A stretch of DNA of 64,000 nt, from positions 271,772,662-271,836,661 of the forward strand of contig NC_090322.1 of assembly GCF_040869045.1 (NCBI RefSeq), read 5' to 3'. The notes under the pieces were generated by a model. That model worked only from the letters and a program-made list of their open reading frames with translations. It did no database searches and was not told where the DNA came from. Below are positions 20,755 through 33,781 of this stretch, in pieces. The DNA comes from Eurosta solidaginis. Lineage: Eukaryota; Arthropoda; Insecta; Diptera; Tephritidae. How positions within the stretch are numbered: the stretch's first letter is position 1; every line of letters begins with the position of its first letter. Made by a program: the position numbers and the translations under genes.

Positions 20755-21085
20755 GTTCCAACAAAATTACTAATTGATGGTTCTAAATTTGAGGGGAAGG
20801 TGGTGGGTGGTATCTTTCCACCGCACCTGGGACTAGAGAACTTCTTCCGTCTTCCTGACCACTGTGTAGTTCCTCATGCGGAAACGGTAGAAATATTCAC
20901 GTAAGGCTAAACACAGGAGAGGGGTGATAATTTCCATGGACGCGATAAAGGCCTTGGACTCGTGCGTCAACAACACAAAATTGCTGAGTGCCGCAGTCCT
21001 CTCAATAAAATTGCCCTGCTTAAAATTTAGCTTTATATGGGGGCCTGAAAACATAAGATATTTAAGGCAACTGTTCATCATATAA
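20755..21085 (+). pseudogene. Decayed LINE RNase H domain
   Basis: Conceptual translation on the plus strand gives KLLIDGSKFEGKVVGGIF, then LGLENFFRLPDHC, then after a frame change DAIKALDSCVNNTKLLS and FIWGPEN. These match, in order, the TDGSK, RLPDHCSVFQAE, SDSQAAIKALDS and WVPGHR segments of the RNase H domain at the end of I/R1/Jockey-type LINE ORF2. Frameshifts and stops break it. A similar remnant at about 27.5-28.3 kb may be the same family. Confidence 0.6.
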
Positions 21086-24000
21086 GCTGGTCAAGAAGAT
21101 AACCACGGCCCATATCCTTCCTGAAAATGCTTCGGTGGGCATACCTATAGATTCTTTGGAGATCCTGCGAGTACAAGCAAGGCGAAAATGCTCTGTTCAG
21201 CGAATCCGCGGGCTAGCTGCTTTCAGACAACCGTTTTTTCAATGTTTTTTCACGTTATTTTATCAAAAACCAAGCAATTACTCGTAAACATAGCACCACC
21301 TGAAAATATGGACACCGGTGCGTATACGTAACATTTTGCTTTTATTATTTGGTACAGTCATACATGTGCAGCTAATATAAGGGAGTTATAAAAAGGTTTT
21401 TTTTTTAAATAAGCTAACATTTTGTAGGGAAATAAAAGAAAATAATCGCAATCAGCAAAAAAATGAGGTACTTGAAACCGAAAAAGTAAACAATTTGTCA
21501 CCAAGGAGACATCTTAATAGTGATTTTCTAAACAACAGCAATTTTACAAAAAAAGGGACGATGATTTTTTTTTAAGTGGCATCGCACAGATACAAATTTC
21601 AGAAGAAACTTAAGTTTCAGCTCATCTTGCTGACTTTTGGTTTGCAGAGTTTCTTGCGGCCATGCATGCAAGATCCTGAAAAGTTAGTTCCTATGAAATA
21701 AAATTTCATACCCATACTTCAAAAACTCCACCCTTTCTCTTTCCATCACTTTTTCTCATTCTTCCTCGAAGCATCAGGAAGCTACTACGGATTGATGGCA
21801 ATAGCTGTCCAAAACTTTCTCGGCATTTTCACTTCTGACGTAGAAAAAAATTTTAAGTGTCAATCGTGTGAATTTGCAGTATCAGTGTGAAATATTAAGC
21901 TTTTTACAGGGATAAGTATTTTCTTGGATACCAAAGTTATCACGCCTTCAAATGTTTATTACTTAACCAAAGAGCCCTGTCACCCCCTAATATTTTAGTG
22001 TAAATAAAAAATAACTAAGATAGGCTGCACCATAAATATGTTCAATATAAAAGATCAACTCCGCAGCCCGTTTTATGCCCTGTACCCTGGCTACTTTGTT
22101 GCATGAAAAAATTATTATTTTGTTGGAAAATATTTTAAATAACTTTTGAAAAAAAAAAAAAGTATTTTTCGATCACTTCATCAACCTTTGTCCCAAGTAT
22201 ACATACATATCAATATTAATATCAAAATCTGTATCTGGATTATTTCTATTTCAATAAAAATCTGTTAATCTTTCTTTGCACGTTTATATATTTACGATTG
22301 ATACACATGTATGTTTTAAGGCGTGCACATATATCAACACTTGGTTTATATATTGCAGCATAAAATGCTAAAGCTTATGTTCAGCGAGGGATTAATATTT
22401 GATGTTGCTTATTATCCAGCATTATTATTATTATTTTTTTTTTTTTTTTTTTGTTTAATATGACAGTTTTTCGATTACTTTTCTTAATAGCTCAGTAAAA
22501 GTAAACACTAAAGGTCTTATTCTGAACGTTGCCGACAAATTTTTAAACAGGAGTACAATGTTACCGAAAGTCATAATCACTTCTTGTAACAAAATTCTGG
22601 TCCAGGGGATTATACTTTCAAAAAACAAAAACGCACCATTGGGAATTAAATGAAAATGTGAACAGAATTTAATTTAAAAATAAGCTGATGGTGTCTGTAA
22701 ATTCTTCTGTGTTAAGTGACAAGAAGATATAATGGTAATGGTATTTTAGTAAAGGTTTTATCCGCAATGAGATAAATAAAAAGCTCTTCCGCAAATAAGC
22801 TTTGTGGTTAATGTGTCTAACAAAAACATTTTTTGAGCAAAATTTTTGATTATAGGGCAGAATAACTTTAAACTTTACAAAAAGGGACGGTTCTAAAAGT
22901 TGCTTGTCATTTTAATTACCAGTTAGAAAAATTATTGTTACCAGGCCAGGCATAAAAGAAACAAATCTGCAATACCCATCGCTAACTATAACAAGAAGGG
23001 AAACAATAGCAGAAATAATACCTCATGGAATTTTGATAAACTTAGTCAGTTTGTTTCGCAGCTACCAGTTTTATTCTTGCCTACTGTCGGAAAATATGCT
23101 TCGTTATCGTAATTATTGTTGTTTTTCATTCTTCTGTTACACCAATACAAAAAGAAATTAAAATTTTTTTATTAAAGTCTAAAATATGATAAAATTGGTA
23201 AAAAATCCCATACGGGAAGAAATATGTCTTGTCCGACAGTGCTGGTAGGGATACAAAGTGGACCTGTCGAACAGTATCCCTAAGGGTATCTGAGAGAGTA
23301 GATACAGGATATCTGCGATACGACCCGGACATTCATAAGTAACAAAAAAAAAACTGGTTGCGATTCATCCTTGACTACTCGCATTGCAGGGTTGCTTAAT
23401 AGCCTTATGTGCAGTATTATCAAGAACTCCGACACGTCAATTAAGGCGCATAGAGTTTTATTTGTAGACTACAACGCCTTTTTAATTTTACTGTTAGGGA
23501 GGAGTCGATTTACCTCACTGGAAAGCAAATTGATTTCTACGGCGCCCATCTTGAGTATTTCTTTCGTCACAGGATTAACTTTGCTCGAATAATACCGCAA
23601 GACTATTTTATGGTCTTTGACACTTAACAGCCTGCGGTAAGCTACTTCAATATCTTTTGTGCTTGGTTGATTATATGCAACTTCTCTTTTGATTTATTTC
23701 ACTCAATATGATTGCGACGCCCACGGTACAAGCTTCGGTGGTTGCGATAGAGGATAGATGCAATACACTTCTTCTTTTAGGAAATCAAATTGCATTTTTT
23801 TCTTAATAAAACAGAAGTCAACATTTTGGTTACCTCCACTGTGTTTCGGCGTTATTTCTCCGTGAGATTACTCATCACAGAATGAAAGCAATACAAAATC
23901 ACGAACCCAAAAACTTTTGCGTATGCAGAAATATTTGCGATGCTTGGATTGATGTCCTAGACATGAGTAATAAGCCACACCAGCGTTGGGACCGTCCTCA

Positions 24001-24366
24001 TTTGTATGTGCAGATTATATATGCAGAAAATTTCAATAAAAATTCAATTAAAATGGAATATTTCCCTATGGTATAGCTTTACTTAGAAATAAATTCAAAA
24101 CCAGAAGTTTTTGCGTCATCATTATGGAATTGCTGTTCGAAAAAGATTCTTATTGAAATTTTCCATTGATTTTGTATGAAAAGTTATAAACAAATGGCCG
24201 CAAACACATATATTTCTTATATCTATTTGATGTATTGTATGGCCCAATAACTTTCTACTCATGGCATTAAGCTCTCACACCCAAGCAAGATTAACACATT
24301 TACAATATATATTTATGTATGTAAATACCAAATATCAAAACTGTTTTACTTGTACATAATTCAATT
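21086..24366. other. Unassigned
   Basis: I found no gene or element boundary. A T-run at about 22435-22452 follows ATT repeats. ORFs near 23126-23592 lack recognisable domains. Confidence 0.4.
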
Positions 24367-24379
24367 TGGGATTCGATTA

Positions 24380-24748
24380 AAATAAAAAAAAATAAATGTA
24401 AGGCGCGATAACCTCCGAAGAGATCTAAGGCCGAGCTTCTCTTCCAATTTGCGTCGTGCTCCTCTTGATTTTCCCTACAAATTGGCCGGACGGGACCTAC
24501 ATGTTTTATGCCGACTCCGAACGGCATCTGCAAAGCAGATGAGTTTTCACTGAGAGCTTTTCATGGCAGAAATACACCCGGAGTGCTTGCCAAACACTGC
24601 CGAGGGGCGACCCCGCTTAGAAAAATTTTCTTCTAATTGAAAAACCTTATTTCTAAAATTTTTGATGTTGCTTTGCCCGGGGTTTGAACCCAGGGCATCC
24701 GGTGTGGTAGGCGGAGCACGCTACCATCACACCACGGTGGCCGCATAA
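24380..24748 (-). mobile_element. tRNA-derived SINE, copy S3, full length with perfect TSD
   Basis: The minus-strand head GCGGCCACCGTGG is followed by GATGGTAGCGTGC (A-box-like), an intact B box GGTTCAAACCC (plus-strand 24681-24691), a SINE-specific body and an A/T tail. A perfect 13-bp TSD TGGGATTCGATTA lies at 24367-24379 and 24749-24761. It is the best preserved of the four copies here and the natural reference for the family. Confidence 0.93.
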
Positions 24749-24761
24749 TGGGATTCGATTA

Positions 24762-26028
24762 GCCGAATAAATAAATAAATGTCAGTAATCCGCTTAAAAA
24801 GTGTCATTTGAAGGTTCTGATTCGAGCATGTCAGCCCTTGGATATGCAAAATAACAAATAAATAAACATACATGCATGAACGTTTGTAGAGGTGCAAAGG
24901 CGTACGCAGAAATAATTTGAAGTAGTTTTACGATAAACAAAATTTAGCAAAATGTGATAAGAAATTTACCTAAACGATGAAGAGGCATTCATCCTGGCTC
25001 CATTTTGGATATTTGTTTTGCAGATTCTTAAGCAAATTTGAGCGAGCCTTATCTAGACACCTCTGCGTGCGTCACTGTTGACGCGTGCCTATCTATATAT
25101 GTATGCATGTGTTAAAGACCTTTCCAAATAACAGTATATAAGACCTTTCACCAGAACTTTTGAACTGGAACTGCCATGAATATCCCAATTTTTGGCCTTT
25201 GATCAACGTCATCCAATTAAGGATAATAGTGATATAACATGGCTTCTCAAGATTAAATCTACTTGCCAGACTGTAATCACACGTACAAAAATGCCTGTAT
25301 GAATTTACTCGTGTGTATGTTTGTATGTATGTCTCCTGGCACAGTGTAATTATATTGACAACATTGAAATTTTCGGTTACGTTGCGCTGACCGCATGGAA
25401 ACTCAGACGGCCGATGCTACTTTACTTATTTAAATTAGTTGCAACAAATATTTATGTTTCAGCGTTTGCCACCATGTGTTGTGCTTTTGACATTTTTGTT
25501 ATTGCCATTGTAGCAAATTCTGTTAGCTATGATATTTTAGAGACCGTTGAAATTATATCTTCAAGGCAAACAACTTTGCAATCATCATCATGTGACCATC
25601 TTGGGCGATTATAGAAATGAGTCTGTGTGGACTCGTAACAAAGTTTAACTGACCTTTAACCATTTTTGGAATAGTTCTTTAGAATCTTCATATGTATATA
25701 TGTCTGTATGTCTTCAGTTTATAAATATATGAACACCTTCAATGCTTTTTGATGTTAAGTGTGAGGTTTCAGGTATAGCAAATGTTTTGTTGCAATTTCT
25801 ATGTACTTTTGCTTTGAAATGATTTCTTACTTTAATACGAGATGTAATTTTGGCACAATAGCCCTGTCGTGAAAGGTTATTTTGACCCTATTATTGAAAC
25901 ATTCAAATAATTGTGGAAATCCTAATTTTTGAATCCATTACTTCAATTGTTAGTACACACAGCCCCCGCTCCGAAAAGATGTGCCGTTGACAGGCTCAGG
26001 TTAGGTTAGCGTTTTGTTACATATTCAG
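24762..26028. other. Unassigned
   Basis: No gene was recognised. A 97-residue ORF at 25321-25614 is hydrophobic but shows no family motif and no support for coding. Confidence 0.4.
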
Positions 26029-26031
26029 TTA

Positions 26032-26334
26032 GCCATTGTGAATTCAAACAAGTGGCGAATGTTTGAAAAAAAAAAAACGTTCACAATAGTAAACAGCCTC
26101 GATTACCTGTTCAATCGCGGTTCGATTACATAAATCATTTGCCAAAAGTGGTTTGCAAACATGCAATGTGCTATTCATGGCACTTCAATTTAATAACGGC
26201 GAGCAAAAAACAAACCTCTCTTCTATTCTCTGGCCATTCGCGACAGCCATTCTCCCTGTCAACTATTATTTGACAGGTAGGTATGGCAAGGGGCGAATAA
26301 AAAGTTGTTTCACTTGTATGAATTCACAATGCAG
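26032..26334. mobile_element. MITE-like element, ~303 bp, TTA flanks
   Basis: The inverted ends CATTGTGAATTCAAACAAG (left) and CTTGTATGAATTCACAATG (right) pair with one mismatch. TTA lies just outside both (26029-26031, 26335-26337), which would fit a PIF/Harbinger-type MITE. Terminal bases differ between sides (GC versus CTG), so the boundary is uncertain. An internal CTGTCAA...TTGACAG stem is at about 26258-26275. Confidence 0.6.
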
Positions 26335-26337
26335 TTA

Positions 26338-27530
26338 ACTCACAGGTTGTGGTTAAAAGCCCGATTTTTAAGTCCGCAATTTCACATCTATGGTGTCATG
26401 TCGTGGTAGTAAAACACTCGCGTTTGATGCCTTGAGCTGGCGGCTGAATAGCTTAAGTATGAAAGTGCGCATTTTTACTTCTCATACAGAGCCCGCTGTT
26501 GTAATGGCTGGGCAGCAGATTTGTCAATATTTTATAATAACACTGAGCCGTTTGAAAACTATTTCTGATTTCTGTTTATTGTATTTTTTTTTTACAGAGT
26601 TCACATTATAAACACATAATCAGATAAATTGCACACTCAACTAAACAGCCCAATTCAATTGTTATTTTTGTTGTATCGACTATGTTGTTGTTACTTTTTT
26701 TGGCTATTAATATTTTCATTATAACTACCGTTCTCTTCCCCCACCGCTCTTTTTGTAACTTTGTAATTATTGCTATTGCAAATAAGCTGAAAAGTTCCCA
26801 GTTAATAGATACATCATATTTAGTATAAGGTTCTCAGTTTTGCGACAGGTACCAAACGCTTATTCGAGGCTTTGTTTTTCAGTGGGCATACATGGAAAAA
26901 GACCTGAGAAAACCAAAGGTTTCGCATCCTTGCTGAAATATGTTCCACAAGTAACGCAGTATCTAGCTTCGTTGTGGACGAATAACGGCGAGCAAAAAAA
27001 AGATATCGTCTGACGCAACCATGGCCTACCTGAAGTAGAGTCAAGTATAAGTCCATCCCAAAAAAGTAGTTTTTTATCCAACTTTCGTTGCCATGAGATC
27101 GAGTATGCATATTTGCAAGGATACAGCAACTAGGGCCATTGACTCCAACAAGTGTCATGAAGGATAGTTTCCAAGCAAGCACTTCATTCATATGCAGACC
27201 AGCTACCACTAGAGAAACATGGTAGCGTAATCTACAAAATAATCGAAAGTAAAAGGCCTGTAGAATGTACTATCGCCGCAGCCATAGGTCGCATAAAATA
27301 GCCAAATCTTAATAATGAGTCGAATTTCATTCCGATATATTTTATAGCATCGAGTGTTTTTTCGCCTGCTCCAGACTCTATGGCAAAACATGGGAGCTAT
27401 CTCCAAAAATATTATGCTGCACATATAAAATTATCACCTGCTGATGCACTTAGTGCCTTAGTAGGAACACACCCATTCCCTATTCCAATATGGAAAGGGG
27501 CAACACTTGCTGCATCAAGACATCAAGACT
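26338..27530. other. Unassigned, possible decayed LINE continuation
   Basis: A 129-residue minus-strand ORF (26820-27209) has no recognised domain. The region may belong to the LINE remnant that follows on the plus strand, but I could not trace a reading frame. Confidence 0.3.
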
Positions 27531-28330
27531 TCAAAACATTTCTGAGCTAACGGTCGGAAACATGAGAGAGCTTATATAAGTAATAATAAAATTCATGGAA
27601 AATCTTGTTTTGCAATTATGTGATGCAATGGCCCCTACGCTCAGAAAATCATGTAGTTTGTTACTGTCCATTTCGGACAAAACTCTTTACGAAACTGCGA
27701 ATTCATATACTGACCCTGGCTAAGAAGCCTTTTAGATGGGATACTACTCTCAATTTTTCTGACTCAAATCCATGCGATACAAGTTTAAGGTAGAGGATAT
27801 CTACATAGAGGCTTATCTTCAAGGAGTATCCCCATTATTTCAGGACAACCAAGTCGCCGTGCTTTTTCGAGGTCTTATGAAACTACTTACGAGCTAATTG
27901 ATGAATGCAATGAACTAAGAGCTAAACGCTATTTTAGGATGGGTTTCCGGGCATCGGGCACATTATGATAATGAAGAGGAAGATTACCTAGTAAATCGAG
28001 GTGCTATAGTACGGTTTAATCGTCCAGATCATTGATTTGGGCTCACAAAGGCACACACAAGGGAAACAAAGCAGACCAGAAAACAATGGATTGAATGCCC
28101 AGGGCAAAGACGGGCCAACTTGCTTGTACTTCCAGTAATGAGAGTATCCGCCAAACTCATTGATTTAAGCAGAGTGGACCTACGAACTCTGAACGGGTGC
28201 TACATTGAACACTGTGGTCTACGATATCACTTTGGTAAGTTAAATCTATCGGTACATATTTTCTGCGAATGCGTCGCTCTGGCAAGGCAAATACTCTCCT
28301 ACAAAACCACGTGACTCGTATGCCTTGGTG
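27530..28330 (+). pseudogene. Decayed LINE: RNase H end and C-terminal region
   Basis: Plus-strand fragments in changing frames read YELIDECNEL, then ILGWVSGHRAHYDNEEEDYL with VNRGA (matching WVPGH.G..GNE.AD.LAR.GA of LINE RNase H), then KQWIECPGQRRANLL and MRVSAKLIDLSRVDLRTLNG, a C-terminal segment common in I/LOA/Jockey-like ORF2 proteins. Stops and frameshifts disable it. The start is approximate. Confidence 0.6.
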
Positions 28331-30080
28331 GTATGGAGTAAAAGTTCTTCACAGACGGTAACGGGCTTAATAAAATACAACAAATCTAAATAAATGTCGC
28401 AGTGCATGAAGGGCTTATAATTATAATAATTCTAGTAATGAAAGGTGATTTTTGCAATATTTGACTTGGTCTTCACCTAGCTTCATTCGTTTGCGACTAG
28501 TTAGGAGCAAAGCGGTTATTCTTCGAATTTTCGCACCTCCACATCAAAAAAATCAATCTTTCGTTACATGTTACTCGAGGCATTTTCAAACTTGACGATT
28601 GAATCTTTGCTGTATAAAAGAAAGTGAATTTAAATTTTTCGTGAAGACTGAAAGATCCGCATTACAAATACTTTGATGCTTTCACTTAATCAGCGTTGAA
28701 TGGTTAGAAAGAAGTTGATGCAATCAAAAGCACAAATCGGTAGAGTATGGCATATTCTTAAGCTCGCTAGCGGTAGGGTTTAGTATGATACTATTATTAA
28801 GATAACTCACAATAGCGGTAGATGCCTTTCGCCATCGACTCCCAGTTAGCTCAGTCTAAATCACGAACCGGTATCTATAACTTATTACTATATTGTAATT
28901 GATTCGGTGTGGTAGTCATCTTCTTCAATATTTCATTCAAAGTACGAGATTTCTCGATTGATAATGACAATCAAATGAAAACATGACATAAATAAGGATT
29001 TACAGAAATGAAAATCTCACAATATTAAGCTCACATTCAGAAAATGTTCCAAAAATTCAAAGCCTCAACCAAACCACTTTGCCACTGTTCAATTTAATTC
29101 GAGTTTCAGATAATCAGAGAACGTTGAAGAGTAAACGAGGTAATGATGTGTATCTTTTCTATCTGCATGGCCATAAATGGTTAATGTGTGTTTTTGTTGC
29201 CATAAAATCCACATTTATGGGAATTTGATTATTGAATTATGATATGCGGGCAACCAGGGAGCGCACCAAAATGTTCAACCATTTAGCCATCAGCGATATG
29301 CAGCAAAGTTATGGAAAGACATTTTAGAATTTCCCTTTTTGTTGCTTACCGGAAGGATGATGATGAGAAAATGGAAGCAGCTGATGTGGTTTACAGCTTA
29401 AGGTCGGTTGCTAAGTATTCACTTGCACTAATACAACCATATTGTACCTGTATGTGTTGTTATCGAATCGAAAATTTTAAGGATATTACAGTTATGTATG
29501 AAACAGGCTGCGTATCAATTTATATATATGCAAGTTTGTACGTGTGTGTATAAGTATCGATGCATGTTTTTTGTACTTTAGAAATATAACAGTATCATTG
29601 CGGTTTAACGGCTGCTCTGGGAAATTGTAAATCGTGGCAATAAATAGCAGAAGCGTCATAATATCTACAAACTCATCTCTTTCCTCTTGTGCCGCATTTG
29701 TGTGATGTGGCTCGAAACTTTAGTTTGGATGTACGCACATAATTGTTTTATTGCTGCACATTCTTCACTTGACAATGCTGTATTTTGCTGTTTTTGTTGT
29801 TGCTGTTGGTGCCACTGCTATTGCTACTGTAGCTAATGTTTTTTGCTTGCAGCCGATGATTTGTGGTATGTTGAATGAAGTGAATGGAAGCTGCCCTCAA
29901 ATGACTTTCTGTATTCTCTTTGTCATAGCAGTTATAAGCAGTTTTTATTGACCGTTATGAAATTTATTAAATTTTTTTTTTTCTGGAAATGTAAAATAAT
30001 TTACTTCGTTCTAGTACCAATAAATCTCAAAAGGGCCAAAGAAAAGTACAATTTACAACAATGGTGTTGAATTTTATCTT
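28331..30080. other. Unassigned
   Basis: Only low-complexity stretches were seen, such as TGTTGTTGCTGTTGG near 29795. No gene or element ends were identified. Confidence 0.4.
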
Positions 30081-30084
30081 ATTG

Positions 30085-30610
30085 TAAGATTCGATCTTTT
30101 TTTAAGAGGGCATGGTCACCAACTGATATTGTTAATTTTTGCACGTCTATATATATTAGCAAGGATTATCTCCTTACCAAATTTCACCATCATCACTGGC
30201 CTTTGATTTACGGCCTTCAAAATTTTAAATTTTCATCTTCTAAATGTGGGCGAAGCCAGAGAATCCACATTCTAGATTTTTTCTTTATCAGTCTTTGATA
30301 ATGTATTATCGCATTTTTTCATATTTCGAAATTTCTATATTGATTTTTTAGCGTAGATGTGGCCACCAACCCATTTTGTTAATTTTCATAAAGTATATAC
30401 ATAAAGGCAAGGACAACATTCTGTCACATTTCAACAGTATATCTTCCACGTGGGCGGTGCCACGCCCGTTTTCCAAATTTTTTGCAAATTTCTATTTCTC
30501 GTGATAAAGTCAAACCACGTATGAAGTTTTATCATTTTATCTGTCTGTGATGTAATGAACTGCAGCATATTCGATATCGACAAAGTGGGTGAGGTTAATG
30601 TTCGATTTCG
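30085..30610. mobile_element. Decayed DINE/INE-1-like remnant
   Basis: It contains GTGGGCGGTGCCACGCCCG (30450-30470), ACCAAATTTCA-type phrases and ATTTCGAAATTT/CGATATCGA segments in the same order as the unique part of family B (compare 35,400-35,860). Termini and the tandem core are not recognisable. Confidence 0.5.
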
Positions 30611-30739
30611 CCTTTTCTTTAAACTAGAAAGTCAGTATTCGGTCGGAATAAAAAATATACGCCTTAAATGTAAAATAGTATAAAATTGTGGAAAAGAGGA
30701 TGTTGCCACACTCTATTCATAACACACATATATTCAGGT

Positions 30740-31150
30740 TTATGAAAGGCGTGGACATCGAGTGGATATCGGAAGGGGTAAAAGAAATAGTAATGAAAAC
30801 TGGAGAAGGATAGGTTGAAAAAGTGAAAGAGAGATCCAATGAAAGAAGGCTGAAAGTGATAGGAAGGTAAGGAAAGAAGGAAAGGAAACAGGAAGCCGGT
30901 AAGCGCGAGGAAGAATAAAAAACGTTAAGCCCAAATCAATGGATGGAGTACACTAAACGGGAAAGAAAATAAATGCGGCAGAAGAAAACGAAAGGAATAG
31001 GATGAATTGAAAAAAACCAAAAGGGCAAGGAAGATCGAAAGAGTAGAGAAGTACCAGATAAGGAAATGAAGAAGCAGAAGAGCAGTGATAGTGAAATAAA
31101 AAAAAGCTACATAGAAAGAAAGAGGCAGATAGTGATGAACGCGGGGAATA
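30740..31150. repeat. Purine-rich, strand-asymmetric low-complexity block
   Basis: About 400 bp of plus strand is dominated by GA-rich words (AAGAAGGAAAGGAAAC, GAAAGAGTAGAGAAG) with few pyrimidines. Similar blocks occur at 38770-39010 inside element T2 and at 44420-44580 inside the Helitron-like element, so this may be a stranded internal part of one of those families. Confidence 0.55.
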
Positions 31151-31159
31151 TTATGCAAA

Positions 31160-33780
31160 ATTTTTTCACGCTAATTCACCCACCATTTCGCACATAACGC
31201 ATTCCGAGACCCAAACTGTGATATACCAAAAAATTCATAGAGTTCAGAGCAGGCATCAAGTTCATCTTTCCCCCTTACGCGCTATCAGAATTTTTAGTTT
31301 TTACAAAGCCATTGGGCGGCTTTGAATAGGCTTCAAGATATAGGCTATAAGCTATCTGACATTTAATTTTCTCAGACATTTTTGCATTGTTCACAAGTTT
31401 GAGTTATCCCTGAGCAAGACAGACTATTATGTTCTGACAGGTGCCCCAGTGCAAGCTTCGACACTCTTATTGCCTCAAGAGAGAACAAAGTTGATGGACC
31501 CATCTGGGGCAGTGGTACAACTATCCCATATATTATTAACCCCTATAACTACACCCTAACTAGACGTAGAGGGCTTGCAGGCAAGCTAGTTAACGCTGGA
31601 TAGAATGTAGAGACACTAATCTCACCGGAAGTAGATGTCATGCTGTAAATTAGAATTATTGGGTTCACTAAAGGGGTTTTGACATCTGCAGCTGAGTAAA
31701 AAAATATGAAGTAAAATTGTCAAGCACTGCATGCTTAACTTACTATGTTCTTCGGAGTAGTTATCCCGGATCAATGCCGGTTTTATTCGATACTCTATTC
31801 TCGCTACTCCAGAATTTTCTAAATCGCCGTTTTATTGTGTGGTAATTCAGCGGACATATTGTCCAAAAGAACATTTCTTACAGGGTAGTTAGCACACACT
31901 CTAGTATACAAAGTATATAGGTCGAAAGGTAGTTAGTTTGCGGTCTTAACGGAAGAAGTAACTTCAAAATTTCTAATTTTGGACTTAGCACCATTTTGAT
32001 ATCCTTCCGCAGTTCCACCCAAGACTCAAAAAATATCTTTTTACTTGTTTTGTTGAATTTTTAATGTAGTTCACGCACTGGTTAAATTAAAGTTCAACAA
32101 AAACACCCAGATACTAATACTCCTTCAAAGTTGACATTAAACATTAAAAACAAGACTTGAAGAAAACAGCAAAACAAAATATGTCACTACGTTAAAGAAA
32201 AGTCATTGAGTCTTCATTTGCTTTTCTTGCTTATATTAGCTCAAAGCTATTGAGTTTGTACATTTTCTATTGTAATTTCCTGCAATGGTGTAGGTTGCTT
32301 CCGCTTCCTTTAGTTTGTCTACTTCCTTTTATACTTTAGGGGGTCAATTTATGAATTTAATGTTATGCAATAAATACGAGTACTTCACTCTTTTGCGTGA
32401 TACGACATCTTTGGATCGAATAGAAATATTAGTAATGTTGCGAAGTAAAACAAAATCAATAAATAAAAGTTGCGCATGAGTTTGTTATAATTTACTTGTT
32501 TTTCTACTTTTCCGGCAGATGCACATTCAGCAGCTCAGATTTCGTACAAGCGGCGCATTGTTAGCTTTCAAAATTCGTCTCTACTCCTCATTATTTCGCT
32601 TAACCTCTAACCAGTTTATCGTGTCAACGTGTTGTCGTCTTGTCTTCTCTACAACTTATTTATATCTTCTATGCCCTTGGCGCCAGACACAATTTCATCG
32701 TGGAGCAGGGAGGGTGATGGGAGAGTGAAAAGCAAAATTGTTTTAAGAAGTGTTTGGTTCTTTAAACAACTAAATTCTCACGAAAATTTTGAAATTTTTT
32801 TGCAATAAATATATGCGTGTACATTAGGCTTGGTTTGAAGGTTCGATTTCGATATAAGCAGACGTGTGTATCGTAGCAAATGAGCTAAAATTTAGAATCC
32901 ATGGTCAGAGAGGCACAGCAACTAAGGTGAACAATCTGGGACGATCGCGATGGATATACCTTCCTATGTGCAATTACTACTAGCAAAGTTGTAAAAGAAT
33001 ACGAAATTCGCGACCCTGGAAAAAATGTTTGGACCAGGTCTACCACTTTTTTGTCATATAAGTACTCCGATATGAAGTATATGGTCCAATGCTAGATTGC
33101 TTTTGAGTAGTCCAAAAGTCCAAGTCCAAGTAACTTTTTAAGAACTTTCTGCAAAGTTCTCGCTCGTTAATGTTCCATGGAATATTCTAATGAAATATTC
33201 CGAGCTGAAGAAGAGGAACTGGCCGAGGCGCCGCAATGTAAACTGAACCGCATTTTTTATACATATGAGGACCAGTTATGAAGTACTAGTTCACTCCTTA
33301 AAGACTCTTAAAATACTATTTAAATCGACCTTAAAGGAATAACAGTACTCCACAACTTACCCCCATTCATATAAACATACCCAAATTCTCAAATCACAAA
33401 TGTAAAAATTGTATACAATGTTTGCCTTTTGCTTTTTTGTTTTTTACTACGTATTAGGATGATAGGCTTCGAATGTGAAATTAAATGCCATTTACTTCTC
33501 TCAAAACAAGTTAAGGGTACACTTATTGCATTTTTGTTTGGGGCTCCTCATATATGTGTATTTTATTGTTCCAAAACTGCGTTCAAATCTTTTGCAACAG
33601 CATTTGATAAACAAAAAATTGGAACATCAATCACGTTTTTAACACATTTCGAACGTTATTTCCACAATACCTAAACAGAAAATAAGCTCCCGACCGAAAA
33701 ATAAATTCTGTGTTCATGAGCGATAACAGCCTAAGCCGAATTAGGAAAATTGCTTTTATGAGCTACTAAAAAAATATATT
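31160..33780. other. Unassigned
   Basis: I see no gene, element terminus or array. A somewhat GC-richer part at 31,430-31,690 could be old coding sequence, but no motif was recognised. Confidence 0.4.
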
Positions 33781-33781
33781 A

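Noticed and set aside
24680..24745. tRNA gene
   Set aside because: The tRNA-like head with A and B boxes belongs to a SINE with a 13-bp TSD; no full cloverleaf is present.
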